DNA of 64,000 nucleotides from Archangium sp. (lineage in GTDB: Bacteria > Myxococcota > Myxococcia > Myxococcales > Myxococcaceae). Of the stretch, positions 7,836 through 16,880 are shown one piece after another. A program made the position numbers and the translations under genes. The notes under the pieces are model-generated. The model did no database searches, was not told the DNA's origin, and saw only the letters and a list, made by a program, of their open reading frames with translations. The DNA is taken from the NCBI GenBank assembly GCA_022843845.1, contig JALHMW010000002.1, positions 246,240-310,239 on the forward strand, written 5' to 3'. How positions within the stretch are numbered: position 1 is the first letter of the stretch; the number at the start of each line of letters is the position of its first letter.

Positions 7836-10025
7836 GTGCGTCGTCGCCTGCTCTTCGTCTCGGTCATCATCCTCACCGCGGTCGGGGCGTGGGTGCTCTG
7901 GCCGTCGAGCGATGAGACGGCGCTCTCGGCGGCACCAGCCGACGTCGAGAACGACGCGCCCTCCCAGGAACGAGCTGCCCGCACCATCACGGAGGCTCCT
8001 CGGCCAGGGGCGCTCACTGGCTTCGTGAAGCTCGACGGCGTCGGCGTGGGAGGCGCTCGCGTCTCACTCAAGGCGACCAGCCCGCTGACGGTGGTGACGC
8101 TCGATGACGGCGCCTTTCGAATCGATGGCATCGCGTCTGAGCCTGTCTTCGTTGCCGCCGCCTCGAAGGATCTCGCCTCTGACGTGCTGGGCCCGTTCAT
8201 CGTCGAACAGGGCAAGACGATCGAAGGGCTCGTGCTCGAGCTCAAGCCGACGGTGGTGCTCGACGGCATGGTTCGCGACGTGGTGACGCGGGCTCCGATT
8301 CCGCGGGCCATCGTGTCGTGGTCGGCTGGCACCGCGCAGACCGACGGGCTGGGAGCCTTCAAGCTGCCGGCGCCGAAGAGTCAGATCTGGCTCGACGTGG
8401 CGGCGAAGGGCTACCTGTCGCGCACCGAGTGGGTCTCGCTCGAGCTCGCGCGCACCGGAGGCCGGCTCGATCTCTCGCTCGCGCCCGTCTCGGCCATCGA
8501 AGGCCAGGTGATGGAGCAGGGCACGCCCCGCGCTGGCGTCTCGGTGTGGGCCGAGCTCACCGAGGGCCTGCGGCGCGGCGAACGCAGCGCCATCACGTTG
8601 ACCGACGCGAAGGGCCAGTTCCGAATCGAGTGCAGCGAGGGCCTTCGTCGGGTCGTCGCCGTCACGCCAGCCGGAGTCACGGTCGCAGGCCCCGAGGTGC
8701 GCCTCGCCGTGGGCGACACGCAGAAGGGCGTCGTGGTCGAGCTGGGCGATCTCGGCCCCGTCACTGGCGTGATCAAGCGTGATGGGGTTCCGCTCGGCAC
8801 CGCCACGCTCACGCTCATCAACGCGTTCACCGAAGACCCCGTCAGCACCACCACGTCGTTCCCCGATGGCCGCTTCTCGTTCAGCGCGTTCCCGGTGGGC
8901 CGGTACCTGGTGCAGGTCAAGCAGGGCGCGTTCAGCACCATCGCCGGGCCGTTCGATCACCGTGACGACGGCCAGCCATGGACCGTCGAGGTGTCTGGTG
9001 GGCAGGTGCTCTCGGGCCGGGTCGAGCCAGCAGCTGCGGGCGTTCGGGTGCGGTGGCGCAGCGGTGACTGGTCTGGGCCTTCGACCGAGACGGGAACGTC
9101 GGCCGATGGGACGTTCCGCTTCGAGGGCGTTCCGGCCGCGCAGGTGCTGCTCGATGCGGAGGGGCCCGATGGCGCTGCGACGGCGACCGCGAAGCCTGGC
9201 GATCAGGTGATCTTGCGGCTGCAGCGCGGCTCGGTGCTGGTTCGGGTGATCGACGAGAGCGGCGCCTCGGTCACCGACGCGGTGGTGCTCGCGAAGAGTG
9301 ACGAGACCGGCGCGGTGCGGAAGTACGTGTTGATGGCTCCCGATGGCGTCTTCCAGATCGAGCTGCCGCAGGGGCGCTGGGTGCTGCTGGCAGACGTGGC
9401 CGGCCGCGGTCGAACGGGCGGCAAGTTCGTCACGGTCGCCGGAGCGCCGGTCGACATCACGCTCTCGCTCACCGCGACCAACCCCGTCACCGGGGTGGTG
9501 GTCGACAAGGCGACGCGATTGCCGATTCAGCATGCCCGCATTCGTGCCGAGTCACCGATGGGCCGGGTGAGCGTCACGACCGACGCGCGTGGAAAGTTCA
9601 CGCTGCCGCCACAGCCGAAGCAGGTGCAGCTGCTCGTCGGCCGCGACGGGTACGAGCCGCAGGGCTTCTACCTTCCAGCGCGCGCCGACGCCGCCAACCT
9701 CACCGTCGAGCTCCAGCCCGCGCCGAACCGGGCGTTCCAGGACGATCCACAACGCTTCGAGGGCGTCGGCATGACGCTGAGGCCCGAGCCGACGCGCATC
9801 GTGGTGCAGTTCGTGAACGAAGGAAGCCCCGCCGAGCGTGCAGGCGTTCGCGCGGGCGACGTGGTCGCGGCGATCGAAGGGGCTCCTGCTGGCGCCGATC
9901 TGCAGAACGTCGTCAGCCGCATTCGCGGGCCAGCGGGAACGCCAGTGCGACTGGGCTTCGAGCGCGATGGGCGGCCCGTGGAGCTGGTGCTGCGCCGCAA
10001 ATCGCTGCTGATCACCGCCTGGTAG
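7836..10025 (+). CDS. Membrane-anchored carboxypeptidase-regulatory-like (Ig-fold) repeat protein with C-terminal PDZ domain
   Basis: 729 residues from a GTG start, nine bases after the coiled-coil gene. Residues 4-22 form an uncleaved signal anchor (RRRLLFVSVIILTAVGAWVLW). The body (about 55-620) is a series of beta-sandwich repeats of the carboxypeptidase regulatory-like/DUF4198 type, shown by repeated phrases such as DDGAFRIDGI, DGRFSFSAFPVGRY and DGTFRFEGVPA. The last 90 residues form a PDZ domain (VNEGSPAERAGVRAGDVVAAIEG). It probably sits in the periplasm as a binding or scaffolding module; no catalytic motif is visible. Together with the upstream gene it may form a two-gene unit. Its stop codon directly abuts the stop of the convergent kinase gene. 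Confidence 0.8.
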   Translation: MRRRLLFVSVIILTAVGAWVLWPSSDETALSAAPADVENDAPSQERAARTITEAPRPGALTGFVKLDGVGVGGARVSLKATSPLTVVTLDDGAFRIDGIASEPVFVAAASKDLASDVLGPFIVEQGKTIEGLVLELKPTVVLDGMVRDVVTRAPIPRAIVSWSAGTAQTDGLGAFKLPAPKSQIWLDVAAKGYLSRTEWVSLELARTGGRLDLSLAPVSAIEGQVMEQGTPRAGVSVWAELTEGLRRGERSAITLTDAKGQFRIECSEGLRRVVAVTPAGVTVAGPEVRLAVGDTQKGVVVELGDLGPVTGVIKRDGVPLGTATLTLINAFTEDPVSTTTSFPDGRFSFSAFPVGRYLVQVKQGAFSTIAGPFDHRDDGQPWTVEVSGGQVLSGRVEPAAAGVRVRWRSGDWSGPSTETGTSADGTFRFEGVPAAQVLLDAEGPDGAATATAKPGDQVILRLQRGSVLVRVIDESGASVTDAVVLAKSDETGAVRKYVLMAPDGVFQIELPQGRWVLLADVAGRGRTGGKFVTVAGAPVDITLSLTATNPVTGVVVDKATRLPIQHARIRAESPMGRVSVTTDARGKFTLPPQPKQVQLLVGRDGYEPQGFYLPARADAANLTVELQPAPNRAFQDDPQRFEGVGMTLRPEPTRIVVQFVNEGSPAERAGVRAGDVVAAIEGAPAGADLQNVVSRIRGPAGTPVRLGFERDGRPVELVLRRKSLLITAW

Positions 10026-12233
10026 TCAGGCGCGCTGCTTCTTCTTCTTCTCGCGACGGCTGGCCCGGGTCTCGGCGCGGGCGGCTTCGGGTGGCGCGAT
10101 GGTGCCCGGCATCGGTGTGCCTTCGGGCAGCGGTGTCTCGGAGGCCGGCTGCTCCGACGGGAGCGACGGCAGGCGGATGATGAAGGTCGCGCCGTCACCC
10201 AGCTTGCTCTGCACGGCGACCGTCCCTCCGTGGCTCTTGATGATGCGCTGGCAGATCGCGAGGCCCAGGCCCGTACCCTTCTGCTTGGTCGTGAAGAAGG
10301 GCACGAAGATGTTGAGCTGTTGATCGGTCGGAATGCCCGGGCCCGAGTCCGTCACGTGGATTTCGATGGAGTCGGGCTGCCGGAAGTCGCCGAAGCGCTC
10401 GGGCTTGAGCGTGGTGATGACGATCTCGCCCCGCGTGTTGCCCAGGGCCTGCACCGCGTTCTGAACCAGGTTGATCAACACCTGCTTGAGCTGCTCGGCG
10501 TCGCCGTCGACCCGCGCGAGATCGCCCGCCAGCGCTTCCCTCAGCGTCAGGTGGGCCGGCAGATCGTTCTGAATCAGCCGCAGCGTGCGCGTGACGACCT
10601 CGTTCACGTCGGTGGGCCCGAAGCTCTGCTTGAGCGGGCGCGCGTAGTCGAGGAACGCCGTCACCACGCCGTTGAGGCGGTTGGTCTCTTCGACGATCAC
10701 CTCGATGAACTCCCGGTCGTCGGCAGGCACCGTCTTCGGGTCGAGACACTGTGCGGCGCCCTTGATGGCTCCGAGTGGGTTGCGGATTTCGTGCGCGAGG
10801 CCTGCGGCCATCTCACCGAGCGCGGCGAGGCGGTCACGCTCGCGCATGCGCTCGTACAGCTTCGAGTTCTCGACGACGGTGGAGAAGCGATCGGCGAGCT
10901 CGAGGATCAGCGCGATCTCGTCCGACGCGAACGCCTCGGGCACGCGCTCGTCCCACAGGTTCAAGAAGCCGAGGACGCGGTCGTTCCCCATCAGGGGCAC
11001 GGTGATGCCTGCGCGCATCTGCTCCATCGCGGCGCGCACGTCGCTCAGGCGTTTGACCTCTTCACGGGCCTTCCGCGCCTCGAGCGGCTGCGCTTTGAGC
11101 TCGGCGGCGCGACGGTTCACGGTCTCGAGCAGCTGGGCGCGCTCCGTTCGGGTGACCAGGGCGCGCGCGGTGCCGGCGTCGACGAAAAGCGCCGGCTGCG
11201 GACCTCGACTGTCGAGCAGCCGGAAGCCGGGTCGATCCTCCGCGAGCAGGTAGATCGACACGTGCGTCACGCGCCGCGTCTCGTTGATGCCGTCGAGCAA
11301 CATCGACGCGAGCTGCTGGCCCTCGATCACGTTCGCCGTTCGCCTCAGCAATTGCCTGACGGACTCGAGGAACGCGAAGCGCTGGCGGAAGAAGAGGGCG
11401 ACGACGCGCTCCTCGACCCAGCGCGAGAGCGGCTCGAGCAGGATGAGCATCACGAAGGCCGAGACCGTCGTGTTGAAGAGGTAGAGGCTCGTGTTGTCCT
11501 TCTGCACCCAGACGGTCAGCACGATGAAGACGACGGCGAGAATGCCGGCGAGCACCGTCTGCGACGCGATCTTTCCGAGCAGCTCGTGCAGGTCCATCAG
11601 CCGCAGGCGGAGCAACGTCTGGCTCAGGAAGAACAGGTACAGCGTCGAGATGATCGGCCCCAGCGTGGGGAAGGGAATGTCGAAGCGCGCCAGGAAGTCG
11701 AGGCCCGAGAAGACGATCGAGCCGGCGGCGCCGATGCCCAGGTACATCAGCCGCAGCCTGTCGATGCGCGCCTCGCTCGCCTGCATGCGCGAGAGGAGCA
11801 ACGACACCGAGAAGCTCAACGCCAGCAGCACCCACGCGCTCACCGCGACGCGCGCCCAGAGCTGGTCGGCCAGCGGCGTCGCGCCGACCGTCAGGCCGAG
11901 GAGCAGCGAGAACAACGACGTTCGCCGGCCGTACCGCGCCGCGCGTGGGCTGAAGTTGAGGAACTCGAGGAAGAACGACAGCGCCGTCGACGGCACGAGC
12001 GCGCCGAGCACGATGGTGAGGCCGAGCATCACCCGCGCCGGAATGCCGGGTGCGTCGTCGACGATCGGGAACAACCCCTCGAGGAACCGCGCGAAGTGGA
12101 AGGCGCCAACCGAGAGGGCGAAGACGCCAAACAGCGTCACCACTCGCGCGCGCTGCTGTCGCAGGAGCATCGAGATGCCGAGCGCCAGACCTATGATTCC
12201 GGCGAGGAGCGCGCTTTGAGTCCTGATGTCCAT
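10026..12233 (-). CDS. Membrane sensor histidine kinase (7TM-like, GAF, HisKA, HATPase)
   Basis: 735 residues. The N-terminal 270 residues hold about seven or eight TM segments, resembling a 7TM/MASE-like input region. A GAF domain follows (about 300-475). The dimerisation and phosphoacceptor helix has GLAHEIRNPLGAIKG (His near residue 480), typical of the NtrB/AtoS group. The ATPase domain has the N box (NLVQNAVQAL), the G1 box (DSGPGIP), an F box and the G2 box (GTGLGLAIC). The C-terminus is a basic tail (SRREKKKKQRA). There is no fused receiver and no response regulator gene adjacent, so the partner is elsewhere (orphan kinase). An NtrC-type partner is a reasonable guess from the HisKA class. 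The start is 35 bases from the divergent transglycosylase gene. Confidence 0.92.
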   Translation of the reverse strand: MDIRTQSALLAGIIGLALGISMLLRQQRARVVTLFGVFALSVGAFHFARFLEGLFPIVDDAPGIPARVMLGLTIVLGALVPSTALSFFLEFLNFSPRAARYGRRTSLFSLLLGLTVGATPLADQLWARVAVSAWVLLALSFSVSLLLSRMQASEARIDRLRLMYLGIGAAGSIVFSGLDFLARFDIPFPTLGPIISTLYLFFLSQTLLRLRLMDLHELLGKIASQTVLAGILAVVFIVLTVWVQKDNTSLYLFNTTVSAFVMLILLEPLSRWVEERVVALFFRQRFAFLESVRQLLRRTANVIEGQQLASMLLDGINETRRVTHVSIYLLAEDRPGFRLLDSRGPQPALFVDAGTARALVTRTERAQLLETVNRRAAELKAQPLEARKAREEVKRLSDVRAAMEQMRAGITVPLMGNDRVLGFLNLWDERVPEAFASDEIALILELADRFSTVVENSKLYERMRERDRLAALGEMAAGLAHEIRNPLGAIKGAAQCLDPKTVPADDREFIEVIVEETNRLNGVVTAFLDYARPLKQSFGPTDVNEVVTRTLRLIQNDLPAHLTLREALAGDLARVDGDAEQLKQVLINLVQNAVQALGNTRGEIVITTLKPERFGDFRQPDSIEIHVTDSGPGIPTDQQLNIFVPFFTTKQKGTGLGLAICQRIIKSHGGTVAVQSKLGDGATFIIRLPSLPSEQPASETPLPEGTPMPGTIAPPEAARAETRASRREKKKKQRA

Positions 12234-12244
12234 GCGGTTGCCGC

Positions 12245-12262
12245 AGTGTAGCCGTGTACGAT
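12245..12262. promoter_or_regulatory. Back-to-back -10 elements between kinase and transglycosylase genes
   Basis: Minus-strand TACACT (12245-12250) lies 11 bases before the kinase ATG. Plus-strand TACGAT (12257-12262) lies six bases before GTG 12269. Neither gene has a Shine-Dalgarno site, and neither -10 has an obvious TTG -35 at the right distance. The two promoters would overlap and could compete for polymerase. Confidence 0.3.
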
Positions 12263-12268
12263 GCCTTC

Positions 12269-14638
12269 GTGCGCTTCACCCGCCTGCTCAGCCTGTTGGT
12301 CGTCGTGCTGGCCTTCGGGGCGCACGCGCAGCGCGGTCTCGATGACGATCCGTTCTCAGCCGAGCTCGTACCGGTCGAGGTGGAAGGCGCCGTCGAGAAT
12401 CCGGCGTTCCCGTCCGAGGCCAGTGAGTCAGTTGCTGTGGATGCGGGCTCGGTGGTTACGCCCGCGGTGCTGATGGAGCGCGCCGATCTCTCGCCGTACT
12501 TCCCGGAAGGAAGACTGCGCGAGGCACGGCAGGCTTTCGGGCAAGGCGCGTATACCCGGGCCCGAGAGAAGCTCGACGGCGTCGACTCGAACCCGGTGCG
12601 GTTCCTGCGCGCGTTGGCGGCGTTTCGCGCGCGCGACTTCACCTTCGCCGCAGCAGAGTTCGAAGCCCTCGCCGAGACGTACCCGGGCCTGGCGGCGCGG
12701 TGCCTCGTTCACGCCGGTTGGGCCTTCGAGGGGCTGTTGGACTTCGAGGCCGCAGTTCGGGTGTTCGAGAAGGTCCCCGCTGCGTCGCGCATGTCCGTCG
12801 ACGCCCGGCTTGGGCTGGCGCGCGCGTGGCGCAACCTGCGTGAAGTCCCGAAGGCGATCGCCGAGCTCGAGACGCTGGGCGCGAAGCCTGCGCCGCCGTG
12901 GGGGCGCGATGTCGGGGCGGAAGCGCTCCTCGCGCTCGCCGATCTGCACCTGGCCCGGAAAGACGCGAAGGCGGAGCAAGCCGCGCTCGCGGCGCTCTGG
13001 TCGCTGCACCCGATGTCGCTTCAGACGACGAAGCACGAGAAGCGGCTGCTTGACGTCGAGAAGCTGCCGGTCGACGTCAAGGTGGCGCGCGCGGAGCAAC
13101 TGATCGAAGCGCATCGCAACGCGCAGGGCCTCGCGCTCGTCGAGCCGCTCCTCGAGGCGCTCAAGCTCCCCGACGAGCTGGCGTGCCGAGCGCACTTCGC
13201 GGCAGGCAAGGCGCACCGGAAGCTGCGCGCGCACCCCCGAGCCGTCGCCGCGCTCGGGCCCGTGGTGAAGAAGTGCAGGGACCCCGACCTGCGCGCGAAA
13301 GCGCTCTTCACGCTGGGCTTCAGCCAGACCGTCACGGTGCCCGAGGCCGCGCTCGAGACCTACGAGTCGCTCGCCAGCGAGTTCCCCGATCACGCGCTCG
13401 CTGACGACGCGCTCTTCTTCGCTGCTGATCTACGGCTGCGCGCGGGCGATCTCGAAGGCTCTGGCGACAGGCTGGCGGAGCTCGCCGACCGGTTCCCGCT
13501 CTCGGACATGGGCGCCGATGGGCTGTTCAAGCTGTTCTCGCTGCGTCGAACGCAGGGCGATCGTGACGGCAGCCTCGAGGTGCTCGACGAGATCGAGGAG
13601 CGCTTCGGCAACATGGATGACTCTCACGAGCTGGAGCGCGCCCGGTACTGGCGGGCCCGCGTCCTCGAGGAATCAGGCAAACGCGCAGAGGCGATCGAGG
13701 TGCTCGCCACCAACGCTGCGGCTCACCCAGCGACCTATTACGGGCTGCTGTCGCGAGAACGCGCAGAGGCCCTCGCGCCGTCGAGAGCAAAGGCGCTGCA
13801 ACGCGCGGTCAGCGCCGCGACTCGCATCGACGACGTCTTCCCGCTGCCGGTCACCGCGATGAGCGACGATCTGCAATTCCAGTCGGCCGTCGAGCTGTTG
13901 CGCCTCGGCTTCGGCGATCAGGTGCCCATGGAGATCCTGGGGATCAAGCGCGCGAACCTGCCTGCCGAGTCGTTGCGGCTGCTCGTGGTGATGCTCGCGA
14001 TGTCGGGAAACGAGCGGCCGGCGCACGGCATGGCTCGTCTGTGGCTCAGGCGCGATCTCTCGGGGCCGATCTCCCCCAAGACGCGGCTGGTCTGGGAGAT
14101 CGCCTACCCGAAGGCGTTTCGCGAGCTGGTCGAGGCGTCATCGATGGACGCCGACGAGCTCGATCCTGATCTGCTGCAAGCGTTGATGAGAGAAGAGAGC
14201 GCGCTCGACCCGAAGGCGCTGTCGTGGGCTGGCGCGCTCGGGCTGTGTCAGCTGATGCCGTACACGGCGGCCGAGGTGGCCGCGAAGTTGAAGCTCCCGC
14301 GGCCCACCACCGCCGCGCTGCTGGAACCCGAGCTCAACATCACGCTCGGCTCGCGCTACCTCGCAGACCTCATGATCCGCTTCGACGGCATCAAGCCCTT
14401 TGCCGTCGCCAGCTACAACGCGGGCCCCGGCGCCGTCTCACGCTGGCAACGAGAGCGGCCGCCCGACGATCTGCCGTCGTGGATCGAGCAGATCCCCCTC
14501 CAGGAGACGCGCAACTACGTCAAGCGCGTGCTCCGCAGCTACAACACGTACAAGCTCCTGTACTCGCCCGACGACGTGGCCCGAACGGTCGCGCCGCCGC
14601 CCGTGCCGAAGCCAAAGAAGGTCGACAAGAAGGTGTAG
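12269..14638 (+). CDS. Soluble lytic murein transglycosylase with N-terminal helical repeats (Slt-like)
   Basis: 789 residues from GTG 12269. The track start GTG 12254 adds only MYDAF, while 12269 gives a clean signal peptide (MRFTRLLSLLVVVLAFGAHAQ) and has a -10 element just upstream. Residues 80-560 are TPR-like helical pairs, as in the doughnut domain of Slt70. The C-terminal 180 residues are the SLT (GH23) domain: catalytic Glu in LMREESALDP, then GALGLCQLMP, and ASYNAGPGAVSRW near the end. It cleaves the MurNAc-GlcNAc bond of peptidoglycan in the periplasm, forming 1,6-anhydro ends. It is divergent from the kinase gene. Confidence 0.92.
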   Translation: MRFTRLLSLLVVVLAFGAHAQRGLDDDPFSAELVPVEVEGAVENPAFPSEASESVAVDAGSVVTPAVLMERADLSPYFPEGRLREARQAFGQGAYTRAREKLDGVDSNPVRFLRALAAFRARDFTFAAAEFEALAETYPGLAARCLVHAGWAFEGLLDFEAAVRVFEKVPAASRMSVDARLGLARAWRNLREVPKAIAELETLGAKPAPPWGRDVGAEALLALADLHLARKDAKAEQAALAALWSLHPMSLQTTKHEKRLLDVEKLPVDVKVARAEQLIEAHRNAQGLALVEPLLEALKLPDELACRAHFAAGKAHRKLRAHPRAVAALGPVVKKCRDPDLRAKALFTLGFSQTVTVPEAALETYESLASEFPDHALADDALFFAADLRLRAGDLEGSGDRLAELADRFPLSDMGADGLFKLFSLRRTQGDRDGSLEVLDEIEERFGNMDDSHELERARYWRARVLEESGKRAEAIEVLATNAAAHPATYYGLLSRERAEALAPSRAKALQRAVSAATRIDDVFPLPVTAMSDDLQFQSAVELLRLGFGDQVPMEILGIKRANLPAESLRLLVVMLAMSGNERPAHGMARLWLRRDLSGPISPKTRLVWEIAYPKAFRELVEASSMDADELDPDLLQALMREESALDPKALSWAGALGLCQLMPYTAAEVAAKLKLPRPTTAALLEPELNITLGSRYLADLMIRFDGIKPFAVASYNAGPGAVSRWQRERPPDDLPSWIEQIPLQETRNYVKRVLRSYNTYKLLYSPDDVARTVAPPPVPKPKKVDKKV

Positions 14639-14713
14639 TCGTTCAGGAATCAAAGCGCCCTGCGTCTTCTCCCGCGTTGGCTCGACCCACCGAGCCGCCG
14701 AAGGGAGGTCGTC

Positions 14714-15259
14714 ATGGAAACGCTCGTTCTCAACCGCTCGTACCAGCCCGTCGCTCGCATCCCCTGGCAGCGCGCCATCACGCTCCTGTTCCTCGGCAAG
14801 GTCGAGCTGGTCGAGGCCTACGAGGACCAGACGATTCGAAGCGTAAGCTTCGAGATCAAGGTCCCGTCGGTGGTTCGCTTCTTCAGGATGCTCGCGCGGC
14901 GCAAGCCGGTCATTCGTTTCAGCCGCGAGAACGTCTACGCGCGCGACCACGGCCGCTGCCAGTACTGCCAGCGTCCGGTGTCGAGGCCTGAGGCGACCTA
15001 CGATCACGTGAACCCCCGTTCGCTGGGTGGCATGACGAACTGGGACAACATCGTGATCGCCTGCGTGCCCTGCAACCAGAAGAAGGGTGGCCGCACGCCG
15101 GAGCAGGCGCGCATGCCGCTCAAGGTGAAGCCAGTGAAGCCGACGAAGCTGCCGGACGCGCTGCGCCTCACCTTCAGGTTCCAGAACGGCATGCCGGCCT
15201 CGTGGCAGACCTGGCTGCGAGATCTCACGTACTGGCACGGCAGCCTCGACGAGAGCTGA
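14714..15259 (+). CDS. HNH endonuclease family protein, copy 1
   Basis: 181 residues with a good Shine-Dalgarno (AAGGGAGG) before the ATG. The HNH core runs from about residue 78 to 125: YARDHGRCQYCQRP, DHVNPRSLGG, NWDNIVIACVPCNQKKGGRTP. Two CxxC pairs would bind a structural zinc, and the DH and N residues form the betabetaalpha-metal site. The N-terminus (METLVLNRSYQPV) matches the paralogue at 16874, which begins MNTAVLVLNRNFQP. This class is widespread as stand-alone chromosomal genes, and a DNA nicking or repair role is likely but unproven. There is no sign that it belongs to a restriction system or intron. Confidence 0.88.
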   Translation: METLVLNRSYQPVARIPWQRAITLLFLGKVELVEAYEDQTIRSVSFEIKVPSVVRFFRMLARRKPVIRFSRENVYARDHGRCQYCQRPVSRPEATYDHVNPRSLGGMTNWDNIVIACVPCNQKKGGRTPEQARMPLKVKPVKPTKLPDALRLTFRFQNGMPASWQTWLRDLTYWHGSLDES

Positions 15260-15263
15260 GGCG

Positions 15264-15451
15264 GGAAGCATCGGTGCGGGCCGACTGCACCGACCGAACG
15301 GGTAGACAGAGAGGCGCCTTCGGGTAGCCGCTGGGTGCTGGTCCACGCTTCACAGGACCCTGGTGCCCCCGTCGGACGGGGAGTTCGCTCACCCTGATGG
15401 TTCTCATCGATTCACCCCCAACCCCCCTCCGGGAGCGATTTCGGAGGGGGT
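15264..15451 (+). other. Structured intergenic region upstream of selA
   Basis: This gap holds several strong inverted repeats. CGGTGC/GCACCG lies near 15271-15292. A GGGTG...CACCC helix encloses two hairpins (GGTCC/GGACC and CCCCGTC/GACGGGG). A 10-bp stem ACCCCCCTCCG/CGGAGGGGGT (one bulge) spans 15421-15451. No T-run follows, so it is not a standard terminator on the plus strand. It could be a leader of selA or a small structured RNA. I tried to fold it as tRNA-Sec and could not. Confidence 0.35.
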
Positions 15452-15482
15452 GCGGTTTCACGCTACGCTGCCGGCACGGACC

Positions 15483-16880
15483 ATGGGTGCGACCTCCCCT
15501 GAGACCGGCCGGCGTCAGGCGCTGCTGCGCGCCTTGCCGTCGATCGATGAACTGCTGCTGCACGAGCAGGTGGCGCCGCTCGGCGCGACGGTCTCACGCC
15601 CACTGCTCGTCGAGGCCTGTCGCAGCGCCGTGCAGCACGCGCGCGAGCAGATCCTCGCTGGCCAGCACGCCGACTTCGATCCCTCGAGCGTGTCGCGGTT
15701 CCTGAGCACCCTGGCTCGCCCGAACTTGAGGCCGGTGATCAACGCCACTGGAGTCGTCCTCCACACGAACCTGGGCCGGGCGCCGTTGTCGGCTCGCGCC
15801 GTCGAACGAATCGCCGAGGTCGCGCGCGGCTACTGCAACCTCGAGCTCGATCTCGACGAAGGGGAGCGGGGGAGCCGCTACGCGCATGTCGTCGAGCTGT
15901 TGTGCCGTCTGACAGGCGCCGAGTCGGCGCTGGTGGTGAACAACTGCGCTGCCGCGACGCTGCTGACGCTGGGTGCGCTCGCGCAGGGCAAAGAAGTCAT
16001 CGTCTCGCGCGGAGAGCTGGTCGAGATCGGCGGAGGGTTCCGGGTGCCCGACGTGATGCGCCAGTCGGGCTGCACGCTCGTCGAGGTCGGCACGACCAAC
16101 CGCACCCGGGTCGCCGACTACGACGCTGCGGTGACGCCCGACACGGGGCTGCTCCTCAAGGTGCACCAGTCGAACTTCGCGGTGGTGGGCTTCACCGAGG
16201 CGGCGACGACCTCGGAGCTCGCTGCGTTGGGTCGCGCGCGGGGTGTTCCGCTCTTCGAAGATCTCGGGAGCGGAGCGTTGATCCCGCTTCACGGTGAGGG
16301 CCTCACCACCGAGCCGACGGTGCGCACGGTGATCGACGCCGGCGCCGACGTGGTGGCGTTCTCTGGCGACAAGCTGCTCGGCGGGCCCCAGGCGGGCGTG
16401 CTCGTGGGCCGCCGCGCCATCATCGAGAAGCTCGCGAAGCACCCACTCACGCGCGCGGTGCGCATCGACAAGCTCACCGTGGCCGCGCTCGAGGCGACGC
16501 TCGAGCACTATCGCGACGGGCTCGCCGACACCGAGATCCCCGCACGCGCGATGCTCACCACGCCCGCTCCCTTGCTCGAGGCCCGCGCGAAGGTGTTGTC
16601 GGCCGCGTTCACCCGCGAGCAGCTCCAGTGCCGAATCGTGCCGACCACGTCGCGCGTGGGCGGTGGCTCGATGCCGCTCGCCGCGCCTCCTTCATTTGCC
16701 GTCGCCGTCGTCGGGGTGCCCGCGGTCGCGCTCCACGATGCCTTACGCGCCGGCACCCCCGCCGTCGTTGCTCGTATCTGCGACGACGAGCTGTGGTTCG
16801 ATGTGCGTTGTCTCACCGAGGCCGATTGCCACGTGGTGGCCAGCCGTGTCGCCGCCGTCGTTCGAGGAGCCCCATGCTGA
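15483..16880 (+). CDS. selA: L-seryl-tRNA(Sec) selenium transferase
   Basis: 465 residues from ATG 15483, the usual SelA length. The track start at 15363 lies within the structured leader. SelA is a PLP enzyme that converts Ser-tRNA(Sec) to Sec-tRNA(Sec) with selenophosphate. Family signatures are plain: RPVINATGVVLHTNLGRAPL, the YCNLELDLDEGERGSR segment, VGTTNRTR, FEDLGSGAL, and the PLP-lysine site FSGDKLLGGPQAG (Lys near residue 298). Its presence implies that the organism makes selenocysteine, though selB, selC and selD are not in the window. It overlaps the following HNH gene by seven bases, so the two are probably co-transcribed. Confidence 0.95.
   Translation: MGATSPETGRRQALLRALPSIDELLLHEQVAPLGATVSRPLLVEACRSAVQHAREQILAGQHADFDPSSVSRFLSTLARPNLRPVINATGVVLHTNLGRAPLSARAVERIAEVARGYCNLELDLDEGERGSRYAHVVELLCRLTGAESALVVNNCAAATLLTLGALAQGKEVIVSRGELVEIGGGFRVPDVMRQSGCTLVEVGTTNRTRVADYDAAVTPDTGLLLKVHQSNFAVVGFTEAATTSELAALGRARGVPLFEDLGSGALIPLHGEGLTTEPTVRTVIDAGADVVAFSGDKLLGGPQAGVLVGRRAIIEKLAKHPLTRAVRIDKLTVAALEATLEHYRDGLADTEIPARAMLTTPAPLLEARAKVLSAAFTREQLQCRIVPTTSRVGGGSMPLAAPPSFAVAVVGVPAVALHDALRAGTPAVVARICDDELWFDVRCLTEADCHVVASRVAAVVRGAPC

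Noticed and set aside
10230-12251. 673-residue plus-strand ORF opposite the sensor kinase
   Set aside because: Composition is Arg/Glu/His-rich shadow; the kinase on the minus strand has intact HisKA and HATPase motifs.
15421-15451. Intrinsic terminator before selA
   Set aside because: The stem is strong but no T-run follows on either strand, so it was kept only as part of a structured region.
15264-15482. tRNA-Sec (selC) upstream of selA
   Set aside because: All TCA trinucleotides in this gap were tried as anticodons; none gave a 5-6-bp anticodon stem with T before it, and no T-arm matching TTCRANY was present.
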